Shown piece by piece: positions 1-7,266 of a stretch of DNA of 56,412 nt; within the stretch, counting starts at the first letter, position 1, and the number at the start of each line of letters is the position of its first letter. Both the position numbers and the translations under genes were made by a program. The notes beneath the pieces are model-generated. The model did no database searches and was not told the DNA's origin. It saw nothing but the letters and a program-made list of their open reading frames with translations. Source of the DNA: Methylocystis sp. H62 (lineage in GTDB: Bacteria; Pseudomonadota; Alphaproteobacteria; Rhizobiales; Beijerinckiaceae); the NCBI RefSeq assembly GCF_015709515.1, contig NZ_JADNQZ010000040.1, forward strand, positions 1 through 56,412, given 5' to 3'.

Positions 1-1
1 G

Positions 2-115
2 AAAACGGCAGGGCTCTCGGACCGCGGCGCGCGGCGTCTTTTCGATCGGCTCATTGAACTTGACGCGGTGCACGAACTGTCGGGGCGATCGAGCTTCCGG
101 CTTTATGGGCTCTGA
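2..115 (+). CDS. C-terminal end of a DUF1403-family gene (cut by window edge)
   Basis: An open frame enters from the left edge and stops at TGA 113-115, giving about 37 residues with a GLSDRGARRLFDRL helix and ending in FRLYGL. This resembles the C-terminus of DUF1403 proteins, which I know as neighbours of plasmid- or element-borne scpB genes in Hyphomicrobiales. The function of DUF1403 is unknown to me. The following scpB gene lies on the same strand 116 bp downstream and may be cotranscribed. The assignment rests on a short stretch and on gene order, so it is tentative. Confidence 0.5.
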   Translation, partial: KTAGLSDRGARRLFDRLIELDAVHELSGRSSFRLYGL

Positions 116-231
116 AGCGTTTCCAGCCGAAGTGGATGCCGGTTCGGCGCGGGAAACGCGTTTTGAAAATTGTTGTCGAGCAAAGTGCAAGCGGCTCCGA
201 TGAAGCAAACGCGGCAAGAAGAGGCGCAAAC

Positions 232-930
232 ATGGGCCGCCCCCAAAATAACGAGCTGCACGACTCGTTTGATCCCGTGCTCATGGAGTTACCGGAAGCC
301 GTGCGCTGGCGCGAGTGGATGGGGCGCGTCGAAGCCGTCATTTTCGCCGCGCCAAGCCCCGTACCGCGCGAGGCGCTCGCACGGGTCGTCGGCTCGACCT
401 GCAACCTCGACGAGCTGATTGCCGACATCCGCGACGATTTGCGCGCAAGGCCATACGACCTCGTTTATGTCGCTGGCGGCTATCAACTGCGCACCAAGCC
501 GCGCTTCGCGCCGGCGATCCGCACGGCGGGCGGCGGCGATCTGCGCGACGCCGGCGCCACCGAATTGACGCCGACCGAGATCCTGGCCGTGACCGCGATC
601 GCCTATCTGCAACCCGCCACCCGCGCCGAACTCTCGCGGGTCGCCGGCAAAGAGATCAGCCGCGACGTTATCGGCGCGCTCAAGCGCCATGGCCTGATCG
701 ACGGGGCGTTGCGCGCGCCGGAGCCCGGCGCGCCTTTCGCCTATGTGACGACCAAGAAATTCCTGGAGGTCTTCGGCCTCGCCACGCTGCGCGAGCTTCC
801 CGACGTCGAAAGGCTCGAAGACGAAGGACTCTTGGAGCCGCCGAGACCCGAGGCCGATCTCGACGCCGTTCTTTTCGCGGGAGAGGAGGATCTCAATGCG
901 GCGAACGAAGCCGGAGAGCATTGGGAATGA
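232..930 (+). CDS. scpB: ScpB-like segregation and condensation protein
   Basis: ScpB proteins are winged-helix partners of the SMC-ScpA (kleisin) complex that compacts and segregates chromosomes. From residue 20 on, this protein shows the family pattern: VEAVIFAAPSPVPREALARV, a central LTPTEILAVTAIAYLQP and ISRDVIGALKRHGLI winged-helix core, then PFAYVTTKKFLEVFGL. It is about 232 aa, in the usual range. I chose ATG 232 because aagagg lies just upstream; the frame is also open from ATG 136. No scpA or smc is nearby, so this is probably the accessory version found on plasmids and elements. A damaged second copy lies at 48765-49188. The gene ends 36 bp before the tRNA remnant that marks the element end. 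Confidence 0.85.
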   Translation: MGRPQNNELHDSFDPVLMELPEAVRWREWMGRVEAVIFAAPSPVPREALARVVGSTCNLDELIADIRDDLRARPYDLVYVAGGYQLRTKPRFAPAIRTAGGGDLRDAGATELTPTEILAVTAIAYLQPATRAELSRVAGKEISRDVIGALKRHGLIDGALRAPEPGAPFAYVTTKKFLEVFGLATLRELPDVERLEDEGLLEPPRPEADLDAVLFAGEEDLNAANEAGEHWE

Positions 931-952
931 TCGGTGAGGGGAGTTCCGCTAC

Positions 953-2668
953 TCACTGTCTGCTCGCCGCCCTTTCACGGCGAAAACAGGGGTTCGAATC
1001 CCCTTGGGCGCGCCACTTCGGTATAAAACTGCGAACGCCAGCAGCCGCCGATTCTACGCCCGCAGCGGCGACAAGTGTCCGTAGCAGTTCGGTTTTCGTC
1101 CCGAGGATGCGAATTTCGCTCGGGTCGACGACCTCGACGCGTTGCGCGAGCGCACGCAAATGGTCCCGCCGATAGGTTCCATCTTCGTTCCGCAGCTTGC
1201 GGCGAGCGGCGAGCGCGAACCGCCGCAAACTGTCCGACGTGATCGCCGGCCCGAGTCGCTCCACCGCTGAAGTTGCGCGCTCCGCGTCAGCCTGCGCTTG
1301 GTCGCGCACCGCGGTGAGTTCTGCAATGCGAGCTTTCAGCGACGGGTCGGCCATATCGACCACGCCGTTCTCGATCGCTTCGTAAAGACGCTTCAACTTC
1401 GCTTCCGCTTCGGCGGCGCGCTTGCGCAGCTCCGCGATGTGCCCGCGACGGCGTTCATTCCATTCCTCACGTCGCTCAAGCAATTGATCCATCATCGTCG
1501 TCAAACGCGCCGGATCGAGCAGCCGCCACTCCAGGTGATCGACGACGGCGCGATCGAGCTTGTCCATGGGCACTGTCAGACCGCGACACCCACGCTCGCC
1601 CTGCCGCGCCTTCGTCGAGCAGGTGTAGTAGCGATACATGCCGCCGGCGCTGCCCTTGCCGGTCCGTAGCGTCATCGCACCGCCACAGGATGCGCAGAAG
1701 CAAATCCCGGTCAGCAAAGTCGGGCCGCTCACCGCGCGCGGCGGCATCCATTTCGGACTGCGCGCCTTCAACGCCGCCTGGACCGCCTCGAACTCCACTT
1801 CGGTGATAATCGGCGGAACGTCCATGACAGCATGCTCGGCCTTAGGTTTTGCCGTGCGCGTTTTGTGATCGCGCGTATTGAACCGATGCTGCCCGATATA
1901 AGTCGTGCGCGTGAGGATCTGATGCACCGAGGCGATGCCCCAGCGGCCGCCGTCGCGGGTGCGGATGTTGCGCTCGTTCAAATGCGTCGTGATCGACTTA
2001 ATGCCCATCGGGCCGCTGTCGCCGTCGCCGGTTAGCGCAAGTCGGTAGATCAGGCGCACCGTGTCAGCGTGGATCGGATCGATTTCCAGCTTCTTCTTGA
2101 TCTTCGCGCCGCGCTGCTCTGCGGCCACGATGCGATAGCCAATCGGCGGCAGTGCGCCGTTCCAATAGCCCTGACGCGCATTCTCCTTCATGGCGCGCAG
2201 GGTGTGCTTGGCGTTCTCCTTCGACTGGTATTCGTCGAACAGCGTCATGATCTGACGCATCATCACGCTCATCGGATCGTCACCGAGGTCCTGCGTGATC
2301 GAGATCAGCCGCACGCCGTTCTTGGCGAGCTTGCGGACATAGAATTCGAACTGGAACTGGTCGCGGAAGAAGCGCGAAAAGGAATGGACGATGATGACGG
2401 TGAAGGTCGGCGGTTTCACCAGCGCCGCGTCGATCATCGCTTGAAACGCCGGCCGGCGATCGTCCGTGGCGGTGTTGCCGGTCTCAACGAATTCAGCCGC
2501 GACGTCCCAGCCCTTGGCGACGCAATAGGCCGTAATCTGCCGGCGCTGATCGGGGATCGACAGATCGCTCTCCGCCTGCCGCCCGGTCGAGACCCGCAAA
2601 TAGAGGGCGGCGCGAGCAGCGCCGGCGACCGGGACCGCCTCATCACCAACGAGGACAGGACCGGTCAT
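953..2668 (-). CDS. Large serine recombinase (integrase of the element)
   Basis: A site-specific recombinase likely to integrate and excise the element. It begins with the resolvase catalytic domain (ALYLRVSTGRQ with nucleophile Ser near residue 27; SFSRFFRD and the long helix QIMTLFDEYQSKENAKHT), then a recombinase domain (GYRI...IYRLAL...GIKSITTHLNERNI), a zinc ribbon (CFCASCGG...YYTCSTKARQGERGCRG) and a coiled coil rich in Arg/Glu/Ala from about 395 to 470. ATG 2668 is preferred to GTG 2674. The last 22 or so codons (after FIPKWR) read antisense through the tRNA remnant, so the C-terminal tail depends on the integration site. About 570 aa is normal for this family. Confidence 0.9.
   Translation of the reverse strand: MTGPVLVGDEAVPVAGAARAALYLRVSTGRQAESDLSIPDQRRQITAYCVAKGWDVAAEFVETGNTATDDRRPAFQAMIDAALVKPPTFTVIIVHSFSRFFRDQFQFEFYVRKLAKNGVRLISITQDLGDDPMSVMMRQIMTLFDEYQSKENAKHTLRAMKENARQGYWNGALPPIGYRIVAAEQRGAKIKKKLEIDPIHADTVRLIYRLALTGDGDSGPMGIKSITTHLNERNIRTRDGGRWGIASVHQILTRTTYIGQHRFNTRDHKTRTAKPKAEHAVMDVPPIITEVEFEAVQAALKARSPKWMPPRAVSGPTLLTGICFCASCGGAMTLRTGKGSAGGMYRYYTCSTKARQGERGCRGLTVPMDKLDRAVVDHLEWRLLDPARLTTMMDQLLERREEWNERRRGHIAELRKRAAEAEAKLKRLYEAIENGVVDMADPSLKARIAELTAVRDQAQADAERATSAVERLGPAITSDSLRRFALAARRKLRNEDGTYRRDHLRALAQRVEVVDPSEIRILGTKTELLRTLVAAAGVESAAAGVRSFIPKWRAQGDSNPCFRRERAASRQ
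966..1015 (+). pseudogene. 3' half of a tRNA-Glu-like gene (attachment-site remnant)
   Basis: The stretch has a tRNA-Glu type anticodon arm (CCGCC, loop CTTTCAC with UUC anticodon, GGCG), a canonical T arm (aggggttcgaatcccct) and an acceptor strand ending in CCA at 1013-1015. The 5' half is missing: no partner for the acceptor strand and no D arm occur upstream, where scpB ends. One anticodon-stem pair is also lost (C opposite A). It cannot work as a tRNA. It is the kind of 3' fragment left where an element integrates into a tRNA gene, and the recombinase gene abuts it. Confidence 0.75.
1010..1039. repeat. Candidate left attachment junction (direct repeat of 41321-41350)
   Basis: Starting in the tRNA CCA end, the 30 nt read GCGCCA, five variable bases, GTATAAAACTGCGAAC and GCC. 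The same 30 nt occur at 41321-41350 in the same orientation with four mismatches. The GTATAAAACTGCGAAC core is identical. Its place, at the tRNA 3' end and within the recombinase gene 3' end, fits an attachment site. That it is the actual crossover core is inference. Confidence 0.5.
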
Positions 2669-2683
2669 GAGCACATCTCTTCG

Positions 2684-2923
2684 TCATGCCTTGGGTCCGA
2701 AAATCCCGTCGAGCAAATCGGCGAAGTGCGCCTCCATGACTCGCAGCTCCGCATCGGTGATGGGCACGATGTCGGGCCAGTCGTCCGTGACCAAGATGGC
2801 CGACGGCTCGGTCTGAGGCGGTTTGGCGCGAGGCCGCGGCGGTTGCGCATAGTCAAAGAGATCGTCCGGCGCGGCGGACAATCTGGCGAAGCGATGTGGC
2901 GATCGTTGGCGGCTGCTGGCCAT
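2684..2923 (-). CDS. Small conserved hypothetical protein upstream of the recombinase
   Basis: The C-terminal 65 residues look genuine and acidic: DDLFDYAQPPRPRAKPP, then ILVTDDWPDIVP and ITDAELRVMEAHFADLLDGI. Small proteins with this DDLFDF / TDDWP / TDAE(L/I)RVMEAHF pattern commonly sit just before large serine recombinases in alphaproteobacteria; no function is known to me. It lies on the same strand and ends 15 bp before the recombinase ATG, so the two are probably cotranscribed. The start is unclear: ATG 2923 gives 79 aa, the frame is open to 3058, and a TTG near 2881 is possible. The region 2924-3098 has open reading but nothing recognisable. Confidence 0.55.
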   Translation of the reverse strand: MASSRQRSPHRFARLSAAPDDLFDYAQPPRPRAKPPQTEPSAILVTDDWPDIVPITDAELRVMEAHFADLLDGIFGPKA

Positions 2924-3098
2924 CCTGCAAGCATGCCGCCAGCTTTGCTCGCGCGGAACCATCCGACTCCACGCCATGGTCCGATGCGTAGGGTCGGCGG
3001 CAGCGACAAGCCATCGGCGCGTGCGGCGAACGCTGGCGCGTTGTCGGCGGGCCGCCATGAAGCCATCACGTCTAAAGATGTTTGGGCATTCGTCACGG

Positions 3099-3608
3099 CT
3101 ACATCCTCTCCAATGCCGTCACCGCCGATGACGCCAGCAGGAACAGCCGGTTCGGACGCAATGGGAATCGACGGAAGCCAAGTCCTTCATAGAATGTTGC
3201 GGCCCGCTCATCCTTGGCATCGACCACGATGGCGAGCACCGCGAGCGCTTGGGCAGCGCCAAGGATGCGGCGCACCGCATCCGCCACCAGGAGATCGCCG
3301 AGGCCCTTGCCGCGCATGCGCGCGTCACGCGCCAAGCGTCCGATCAGCGCAGCCGGGACACCGTCGTCATAGCGCGGCAGCTTGCGCGCGATTTCTTCCG
3401 GCAGATCGTCGAGGTCCAGCTTGAACGCGCTGAGACTGTAGAAGCCCACGACGCCCAAATCCGAGTCCACAGCAATAAACACGCGCGCCACGTTGCGACG
3501 TTCGTCCTGGCTCGCCCGACGCCGGAACCAGTCGTCCAGTTCGGCCTGCCCGCAGGAGAACTTCGAGCGGTCGTGCTGCTTGCCCAGAGCTTCGAAGGTG
3601 ATGGCCAA
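3099..3608 (-). CDS. tacT: GNAT acetyltransferase toxin, TacT type
   Basis: Toxins of this family use acetyl-CoA to acetylate the amino group of aminoacyl-tRNA and stop translation. The 169-aa protein has the hallmarks: FSCGQAELDDWFRRRASQ near the N-terminus, VGFYSLSAF, the acetyl-CoA loop RDARMRGKGLGDLLVADA (about 94-112), and the C-terminal ATFYEGLGFRRF with the catalytic-type Tyr. It follows the DUF1778 antitoxin gene on the same strand with a 6-bp gap, a typical antitoxin-toxin operon. No inactivating change is visible. On an ICE it probably acts as an addiction module. tRNA specificity cannot be told from sequence. Confidence 0.9.
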   Translation of the reverse strand: MAITFEALGKQHDRSKFSCGQAELDDWFRRRASQDERRNVARVFIAVDSDLGVVGFYSLSAFKLDLDDLPEEIARKLPRYDDGVPAALIGRLARDARMRGKGLGDLLVADAVRRILGAAQALAVLAIVVDAKDERAATFYEGLGFRRFPLRPNRLFLLASSAVTALERM

Positions 3609-3614
3609 CTTTCT

Positions 3615-3905
3615 TCAGCCCATGAGATCGCGATGGCGTCGAAGGGCGGCGATGAGCTTCTCGGATGGCTCAGGAGGATTCATCAACGCTTGGAAGAAAA
3701 CCTCCCGATCCGCGCCGGTCAGGACCATGCGCTCGTGCTCGTCCAACACCCGGCGTGCGCCCTCATAGGCAAGGTCGCCCGCGGTCAGGCCGGTTACGGC
3801 CATGGCCCGTTGGATCAGCTCCTTGGCGGAGGCGCCGACGCGCAGTTCGATCCGTTCGCGTTTGATTTCGCGGTCCGATTTCCGACGATTTGAGGTTGCT
3901 GGCAT
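3615..3905 (-). CDS. tacA: DUF1778 antitoxin, TacA type
   Basis: The 96-aa protein has an N-terminal ribbon-helix-helix DNA-binding part (RIELRVGASAKELIQRAMAVTG, about 17-38, then LTAGDLAYEGA) and a C-terminal tail (VFFQALMNPPEPSEKLIAAL) of the sort that wraps and blocks the GNAT toxin. It starts at ATG 3905 with a good gaaggag site upstream in the mRNA and is followed at once by the toxin gene. Such antitoxins repress their own operon; an inverted repeat suited to this lies just upstream (3922-3942). Family assignment is confident; repression at that repeat is inference. Confidence 0.9.
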   Translation of the reverse strand: MPATSNRRKSDREIKRERIELRVGASAKELIQRAMAVTGLTAGDLAYEGARRVLDEHERMVLTGADREVFFQALMNPPEPSEKLIAALRRHRDLMG

Positions 3906-3921
3906 GAGAAATCTCCTTCGT

Positions 3922-3942
3922 GCATAATGTACGGGATTATGC
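3922..3942. promoter_or_regulatory. Probable TacA operator upstream of the TA operon
   Basis: A perfect inverted repeat, GCATAAT-N7-ATTATGC, lies 17 bp upstream of the antitoxin start. On the minus strand it overlaps AT-rich hexamers (tacatt, cattat) that could serve as the -10 box. Ribbon-helix-helix antitoxins commonly bind such short palindromes to autoregulate. The repeat is seen directly; binding is inferred. Confidence 0.55.
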
Positions 3943-4022
3943 CGTGCGTTTCAACTCGTTTCTGTCGGGAAGTCGCCCGACAACCGCGCCGCCGCCGCTA
4001 CGGGCATGGTCCGCCGACGTTT

Positions 4023-4107
4023 GAGAGTGAGAGGGCCGCGGCTGTCGCCGTGACGGGTTTGAGGTCGAGAGAGAGGCTCCCGGCCGGCCCGTCATGGAGA
4101 TTCTGCC
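4023..4107 (+). promoter_or_regulatory. Repeated leader hairpin, copy 1 (before DUF932)
   Basis: The 85 bp before the DUF932 start contain gtgacgggtttgaggtcgag ... ggcccgtcatggag. The outer GACGGG and CCCGTC can pair, with ggtcgag / ctcccggcc as an imperfect inner stem, just before the ribosome-binding site and ATG. Near-copies lie at 6641-6727 and 7795-7873. A conserved hairpin leader next to start codons of element genes suggests a shared regulator or translation control. Function is inference. Confidence 0.55.
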
Positions 4108-5319
4108 ATGACCCAGACAAGCACCATCACCGATCGGGACGCCTTCGGTCCACCGCCGGTTTCGACCGGATATAAAGTCGACATCTCGCGCGGCGAACGA
4201 ATTGGGCGCGTGTCGTCCGAATGGTTCTCACGGCCCGACGACGAGCGCTATCTGTCGCTCAGCGCCCTCTACGCCGCCGTTCGCGCACGCGCCGACCGCG
4301 CCACCGCCCGCACCGTCGAGACCCGGACCCTTCGTGTCGAGGCCAATCGCGATAACGCCGAACGCCTGGCCCTGATCGTGCCCGGCCGCGAGGAACCCAT
4401 CGCTCCCACGCACTGGTCATTCGGCCAGATGTGCAGCTTGGTCGGCGCGCCCGCCAGCTACATGCGGCAGCTCCCCGCGCCGCTTGCCGGCATCAACATG
4501 CAGCACGGGCTGCTCTCGCACCGAGCCGAGCTGGTGAAGACGCTGGAGGCGGACGACGGGCGGATTGAACTGCGCGCTGTCACCGGCCCGGACTATGGCC
4601 GCATCTGGGACCATGAGCTGGTCGCCGCGGTCATGAAGATCGCCGGCGAAGGTACGGGCGATACGCGCTGGAAGGTGCCGGGCCTGCTCGACTGGTCGAG
4701 CATGACGCACAACCCGTTTGTCGAGGTGACCAAAGACACCACCACCCTCTACGCCTCCGATCGCGATGTCTTCCTCTTCCTTGTCGACGACGCACATCCG
4801 ATCGAAGCCGGCCGCCTCCCCAACGGCGATCCCGATCTCTACTTCCGCGGCTTCTACTGCTGGAACAGCGAGGTGGGCTCCAAGACGCTCGGCATGGCGT
4901 CCTTCTATCTCCGTGCCGTCTGCATGAATCGCAATATCTGGGGCGCCGAAGGCTTCGAGGAGATCTCGATCCGCCACAGCAAGTTCGCCAGCCACCGCTT
5001 CGCGCATCAGGCGGCGCCAGCGCTGGAACGCTTCGCCACGTCATCGCCCGCGCCGTTTCTGGCGGGGATCAGGGCCGCTCGCGAGCAGATAGTTGCCCGC
5101 AAGGATGAGGATCGCGAGAGCTTCTTGCGCAAACGCGGCTTCTCGCGTCCGGAGACCGAGAAGATCATCGCCACCGTGCTGGAGGAAGAAGGGCGGCCGC
5201 CGGAGTCGATCTTCGATTTCGTCCAGGGAGTCACAGCGCTCGCCCGCGCCAAGCCGCATCAGGATGCGCGGCTGGAACTGGAGGGCAAAGCCGCGAAACT
5301 CCTTTCCAGCGTCCATTAG
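4108..5319 (+). CDS. DUF932 (phage/plasmid-like TIGR03299-type) protein
   Basis: This 403-aa protein is a DUF932 member. It shows WFSRPDDERYLSLSALY near the N-terminus, LPAPLAGINMQHGLL, AVTGPDYGRIWDHELV, LYASDRDVFLFLVDD and FRGFYCWNSEVGSKTLG, the usual order for this family. DUF932 genes are a steady part of trb-type ICEs and plasmids; their role is not established and they may act in replication or element upkeep. The start is ATG 4108, preceded by cgtcatggagattctgcc. The leader hairpin (4023-4107) precedes it and a strong hairpin (5327-5358) follows the stop, so it is probably its own transcription unit. No defect is visible. Confidence 0.88.
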   Translation: MTQTSTITDRDAFGPPPVSTGYKVDISRGERIGRVSSEWFSRPDDERYLSLSALYAAVRARADRATARTVETRTLRVEANRDNAERLALIVPGREEPIAPTHWSFGQMCSLVGAPASYMRQLPAPLAGINMQHGLLSHRAELVKTLEADDGRIELRAVTGPDYGRIWDHELVAAVMKIAGEGTGDTRWKVPGLLDWSSMTHNPFVEVTKDTTTLYASDRDVFLFLVDDAHPIEAGRLPNGDPDLYFRGFYCWNSEVGSKTLGMASFYLRAVCMNRNIWGAEGFEEISIRHSKFASHRFAHQAAPALERFATSSPAPFLAGIRAAREQIVARKDEDRESFLRKRGFSRPETEKIIATVLEEEGRPPESIFDFVQGVTALARAKPHQDARLELEGKAAKLLSSVH

Positions 5320-5326
5320 TGCTGGG

Positions 5327-5358
5327 AGGCGTGGAGCCGGGTCCGCGGCTCCACGCCT
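5327..5358 (+). terminator. Strong hairpin after the DUF932 gene
   Basis: AGGCGTGGAGCC (5327-5338) and GGCTCCACGCCT (5347-5358) form a perfect 12-bp stem with an 8-nt loop, 8 bp after the DUF932 stop. Only a short T-run follows, so it is either a weak intrinsic terminator or a 3'-end stabiliser. The position favours a terminator. Confidence 0.6.
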
Positions 5359-5388
5359 TTAGGTCCCGGGAACGGCGAAGTCGACCGG

Positions 5389-5625
5389 TCAATGCTGTTC
5401 CAGGCACGATCTGATGACGTAGTTCCACTCGCCGTGAAACGCTCCGCACTCGACCTTCAGTTCTCGCAGTTCCTTCTTTGAGATATCCTTGCCAGTGGGA
5501 TAGCGCCGACGATCGAGTCGGACGCGCACGACGAGACCACCTCGGTTGGCCGTATTGCCAATGAGGTTGATGACGGTCTCGCAGGTCCGCAGAGGGCGTC
5601 CGCGCCGACCGCGAGATCGACGACT
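5389..5625 (-). pseudogene. C-terminal remnant of an ISAzo13-family transposase
   Basis: Reading the minus strand in one frame to TGA at 5389-5391 gives RGRRGRPLRTCETVINLIGN, then GGLVVRVRLDRRRYPTGKDI, SKKELRELKVECGAFHGEWN and YVIRSCLEQH. This matches the ISAzo13 transposase C-terminus: GRPL, a (V/I)INLI helix, the tGL.VR.LD...YP.G strand, and FHG(D/E)WNY. The catalytic part is gone, and the upstream side runs into the SRPBCC gene stop. It marks an old insertion between the DUF932 gene and the cargo. Confidence 0.75.
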
Positions 5626-6141
5626 TCATGACGGTCCCGCGCCCGCGCCCAGGGTGAGGAGAAGCTCGTCCAGTTGCTCGAACGTCTCTCCCATCGCATC
5701 CGCCGCCCCGGTGCCGGCGGCGTCGAGAGCTTCCTTCGAGGGATAAAGCTCGTGCATGACCAGCAATGTCTTGCCGCCTGTTTCCGCGAAGGTCACCGTC
5801 GTGACCTGCCCATTCTCATCTTCCTCATTGGTCCAGACGAGGCGCGAGTGCGGTGTTACTTCCTTGTACGTGCCGAAGAACGCCGACTGTGAGTCCCCGT
5901 GTGCGAACTCCAAACGGTACCTGCCCCCGACACGAACATCCATTTCGCAGGAAAGCAGGGACATTCCCATCGACTTCGGCACCCACCACTGCCTGAACAG
6001 CTCGGGCTTGGTCCACGCCTCGAACACGAGGCGCGCCGGGCCGTTGAAGCTTCGCGTAACCACGAGCTCACGCTCGGACTTACGTTCCACCGTCGTGCGG
6101 TTCTTCATGGGGGTGGGCTCACTATCTCTTCTTTCGTCCAT
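5626..6141 (-). CDS. SRPBCC/AHSA1-domain protein
   Basis: The protein has the START-like ligand-binding fold of the AHSA1 family: ELVVTRSFNGPARLVFEAWTKPELFRQWWVP, then VGGRYRLEF, LVWTNEEDENG, VTVTFAE and the closing MGETFEQLDELL helix. The natural ligand is unknown. Such genes are nearly always paired with an ArsR repressor, as here. ATG 6141 overlaps the ArsR stop by 20 bp and follows aggagaagg, so translation is likely coupled; ATG 6108 is a weaker choice. About 171 aa with a slightly long N-terminus. Probably repressed by the upstream ArsR protein; no key residue is visibly lost. Confidence 0.85.
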   Translation of the reverse strand: MDERRDSEPTPMKNRTTVERKSERELVVTRSFNGPARLVFEAWTKPELFRQWWVPKSMGMSLLSCEMDVRVGGRYRLEFAHGDSQSAFFGTYKEVTPHSRLVWTNEEDENGQVTTVTFAETGGKTLLVMHELYPSKEALDAAGTGAADAMGETFEQLDELLLTLGAGAGPS

Positions 6142-6484
6142 CGACCTTCTCCTTCCGTTTCAATTCCTCGACAATTTTGTCCAACGCGTCGAAGCGTGCG
6201 TCCCAGAGCTGGCGGTGCCTCTCGATCCAGGCCGCCTCTTGCTCCAGTCCGCGTAGGCCGAGCTTGCAGGTCCGCACGCGCCCGACCTTCTTCGTGGCGA
6301 CGAGCCCCGCCTGCTCCAGGACGCCGACGTGCTTCTTCATGCCCGTAAGGGTCATGTGGAACTTCTCGGCAAGCTCCGTGATCGAAGCGTCCGCACGTCC
6401 GAGGTGCTCCAGAACGCCGCGTCGGGTGGCGTCCGAGAGCGCGGCGAACGAGGCATCCAAACGGGTCTGGGAATACTGAGCCAT
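6122..6484 (-). CDS. ArsR-family winged-helix repressor
   Basis: A 120-aa regulator with the ArsR core: LDASFAALSDATRRGVLEHL, ASITELAEKFHMTLTGMKKH (recognition helix) and VGVLEQAGLVATKKVGRVRT (wing). The classic CxC metal site is absent; TLTGMKKH replaces the common T.PA(I/V)S(R/K)H, as in ArsR proteins paired with SRPBCC genes. ATG 6484 (MAQYSQ) is chosen by comparison with the family; an upstream in-frame start at 6523 would add an unlikely tail. It is first in a two-gene operon with the SRPBCC gene, which it presumably controls. The inducer is unknown. Confidence 0.88.
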   Translation of the reverse strand: MAQYSQTRLDASFAALSDATRRGVLEHLGRADASITELAEKFHMTLTGMKKHVGVLEQAGLVATKKVGRVRTCKLGLRGLEQEAAWIERHRQLWDARFDALDKIVEELKRKEKVDGRKKR

Positions 6485-6640
6485 GTGGTTCAGTATGTAG
6501 CACACGGATTGGCGGGCATGCAAGTGGAGGCCGAGCGCGCGCAGCGTTGCCGGCCGCCTCCTCCCAAATCGACCTCATTTCGATGCAGATTCGATCGACT
6601 CGGCGATCCACAGGCCCTGGCGATTCCGCGCCGCCGCAGC

Positions 6641-6727
6641 CTCCTGGAGGAAGAGGGCTGCGCTCGCTTCGTGACGGGTTGGAGGTCGACAGAGAGGCTC
6701 TCGGCCGCACGTCGCGGAGTATGTCTA
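6641..6727 (+). repeat. Repeated leader hairpin, copy 2 (orphan, flanking cargo)
   Basis: Cagcctcctggaggaagagg, then gctgcgctcgcttcgtgacg, ggttggaggtcg and ggccgcacgtcgcggag closely copy the leader at 7795-7873. The right arm of the outer stem is damaged (cacgtc for cccgtc) and no gene starts after it. With copy 3 it forms a direct repeat around the NTF2-like and HxlR genes. The stretch 6485-6640 upstream holds nothing I recognise beyond the ArsR promoter region. Confidence 0.65.
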
Positions 6728-6740
6728 GGAGCAGTTAGCG

Positions 6741-7193
6741 CTAATCCTCAATCTTCGGCGCGGTTGCTTCCGCTACGCCCGCACGTGAAAGCCTAGCAAG
6801 CGTGGATACGAGACCAACTGTGTCGGGATAAATGCCGATAGAGGGCATCTTGCCCCAGACGATCCGGACGACATGGACCCCAGGCGTGGACGTGCGGACG
6901 CCATCGGTCCCGGAATTGCTCTCAAGCCAATCCGCGGCGACAAGCGTATTCCACGGCGGGCCGGCAATCCGGATCGAGCGTACTTCGAAGCTGATATCCG
7001 GGAGCAACCGGTAAAGCCTCTCGTACCAGAGCTTTGTTTTCTCGATCGTTGTGCGTGTGCCCCCGAGGGCGTGGTCGCCAAGAAAGATGTGCTCGAAGCG
7101 CGGGGCCAATCCTTCGAGCACCGGCGCAGCGTCGCCCTTGCTGACGGCCGAGAACAGATCTTCGACTCGCTTGCGGACGATCGCGTGGTACAT
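6741..7193 (-). CDS. NTF2/SnoaL-like protein
   Basis: A 150-aa protein of the SnoaL/NTF2 cone fold, a scaffold used by small enzymes and binding proteins. It shows the N-terminal helix VEDLFSAVSKGDAAPVLEGL, APRFEHIFLGDHALGG and the paired strands around ISFEVRSIRI and WNTLVAADWLESN. No substrate can be assigned. ATG 7193 is chosen; an upstream frame to 7247 lacks family support. It is transcribed away from the HxlR gene at 7267, so the two probably share a control region of about 73 bp, and the HxlR protein is the likely regulator. The pair sits between leader copies 2 and 3. Confidence 0.75.
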   Translation of the reverse strand: MYHAIVRKRVEDLFSAVSKGDAAPVLEGLAPRFEHIFLGDHALGGTRTTIEKTKLWYERLYRLLPDISFEVRSIRIAGPPWNTLVAADWLESNSGTDGVRTSTPGVHVVRIVWGKMPSIGIYPDTVGLVSTLARLSRAGVAEATAPKIED

Positions 7194-7266
7194 GACGCCC
7201 CCATAGGGCTGTGATTGAACTTGCCCTAACATAGTCAGTTCAATCATTCAACTGTCAGGAGGGCCG

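Noticed and set aside
966-1015. A functional tRNA-Glu gene
   Set aside because: The T arm, anticodon loop and CCA are present, but the acceptor 5' strand and the D arm are missing upstream and one anticodon pair is broken.
2924-3096. A larger protein upstream of the recombinase (143-aa frame)
   Set aside because: Its second half lies in another frame than the conserved TDDWP/TDAE(L)RVMEAHF part and turns into an arginine/serine-rich shadow; only the conserved part was kept.
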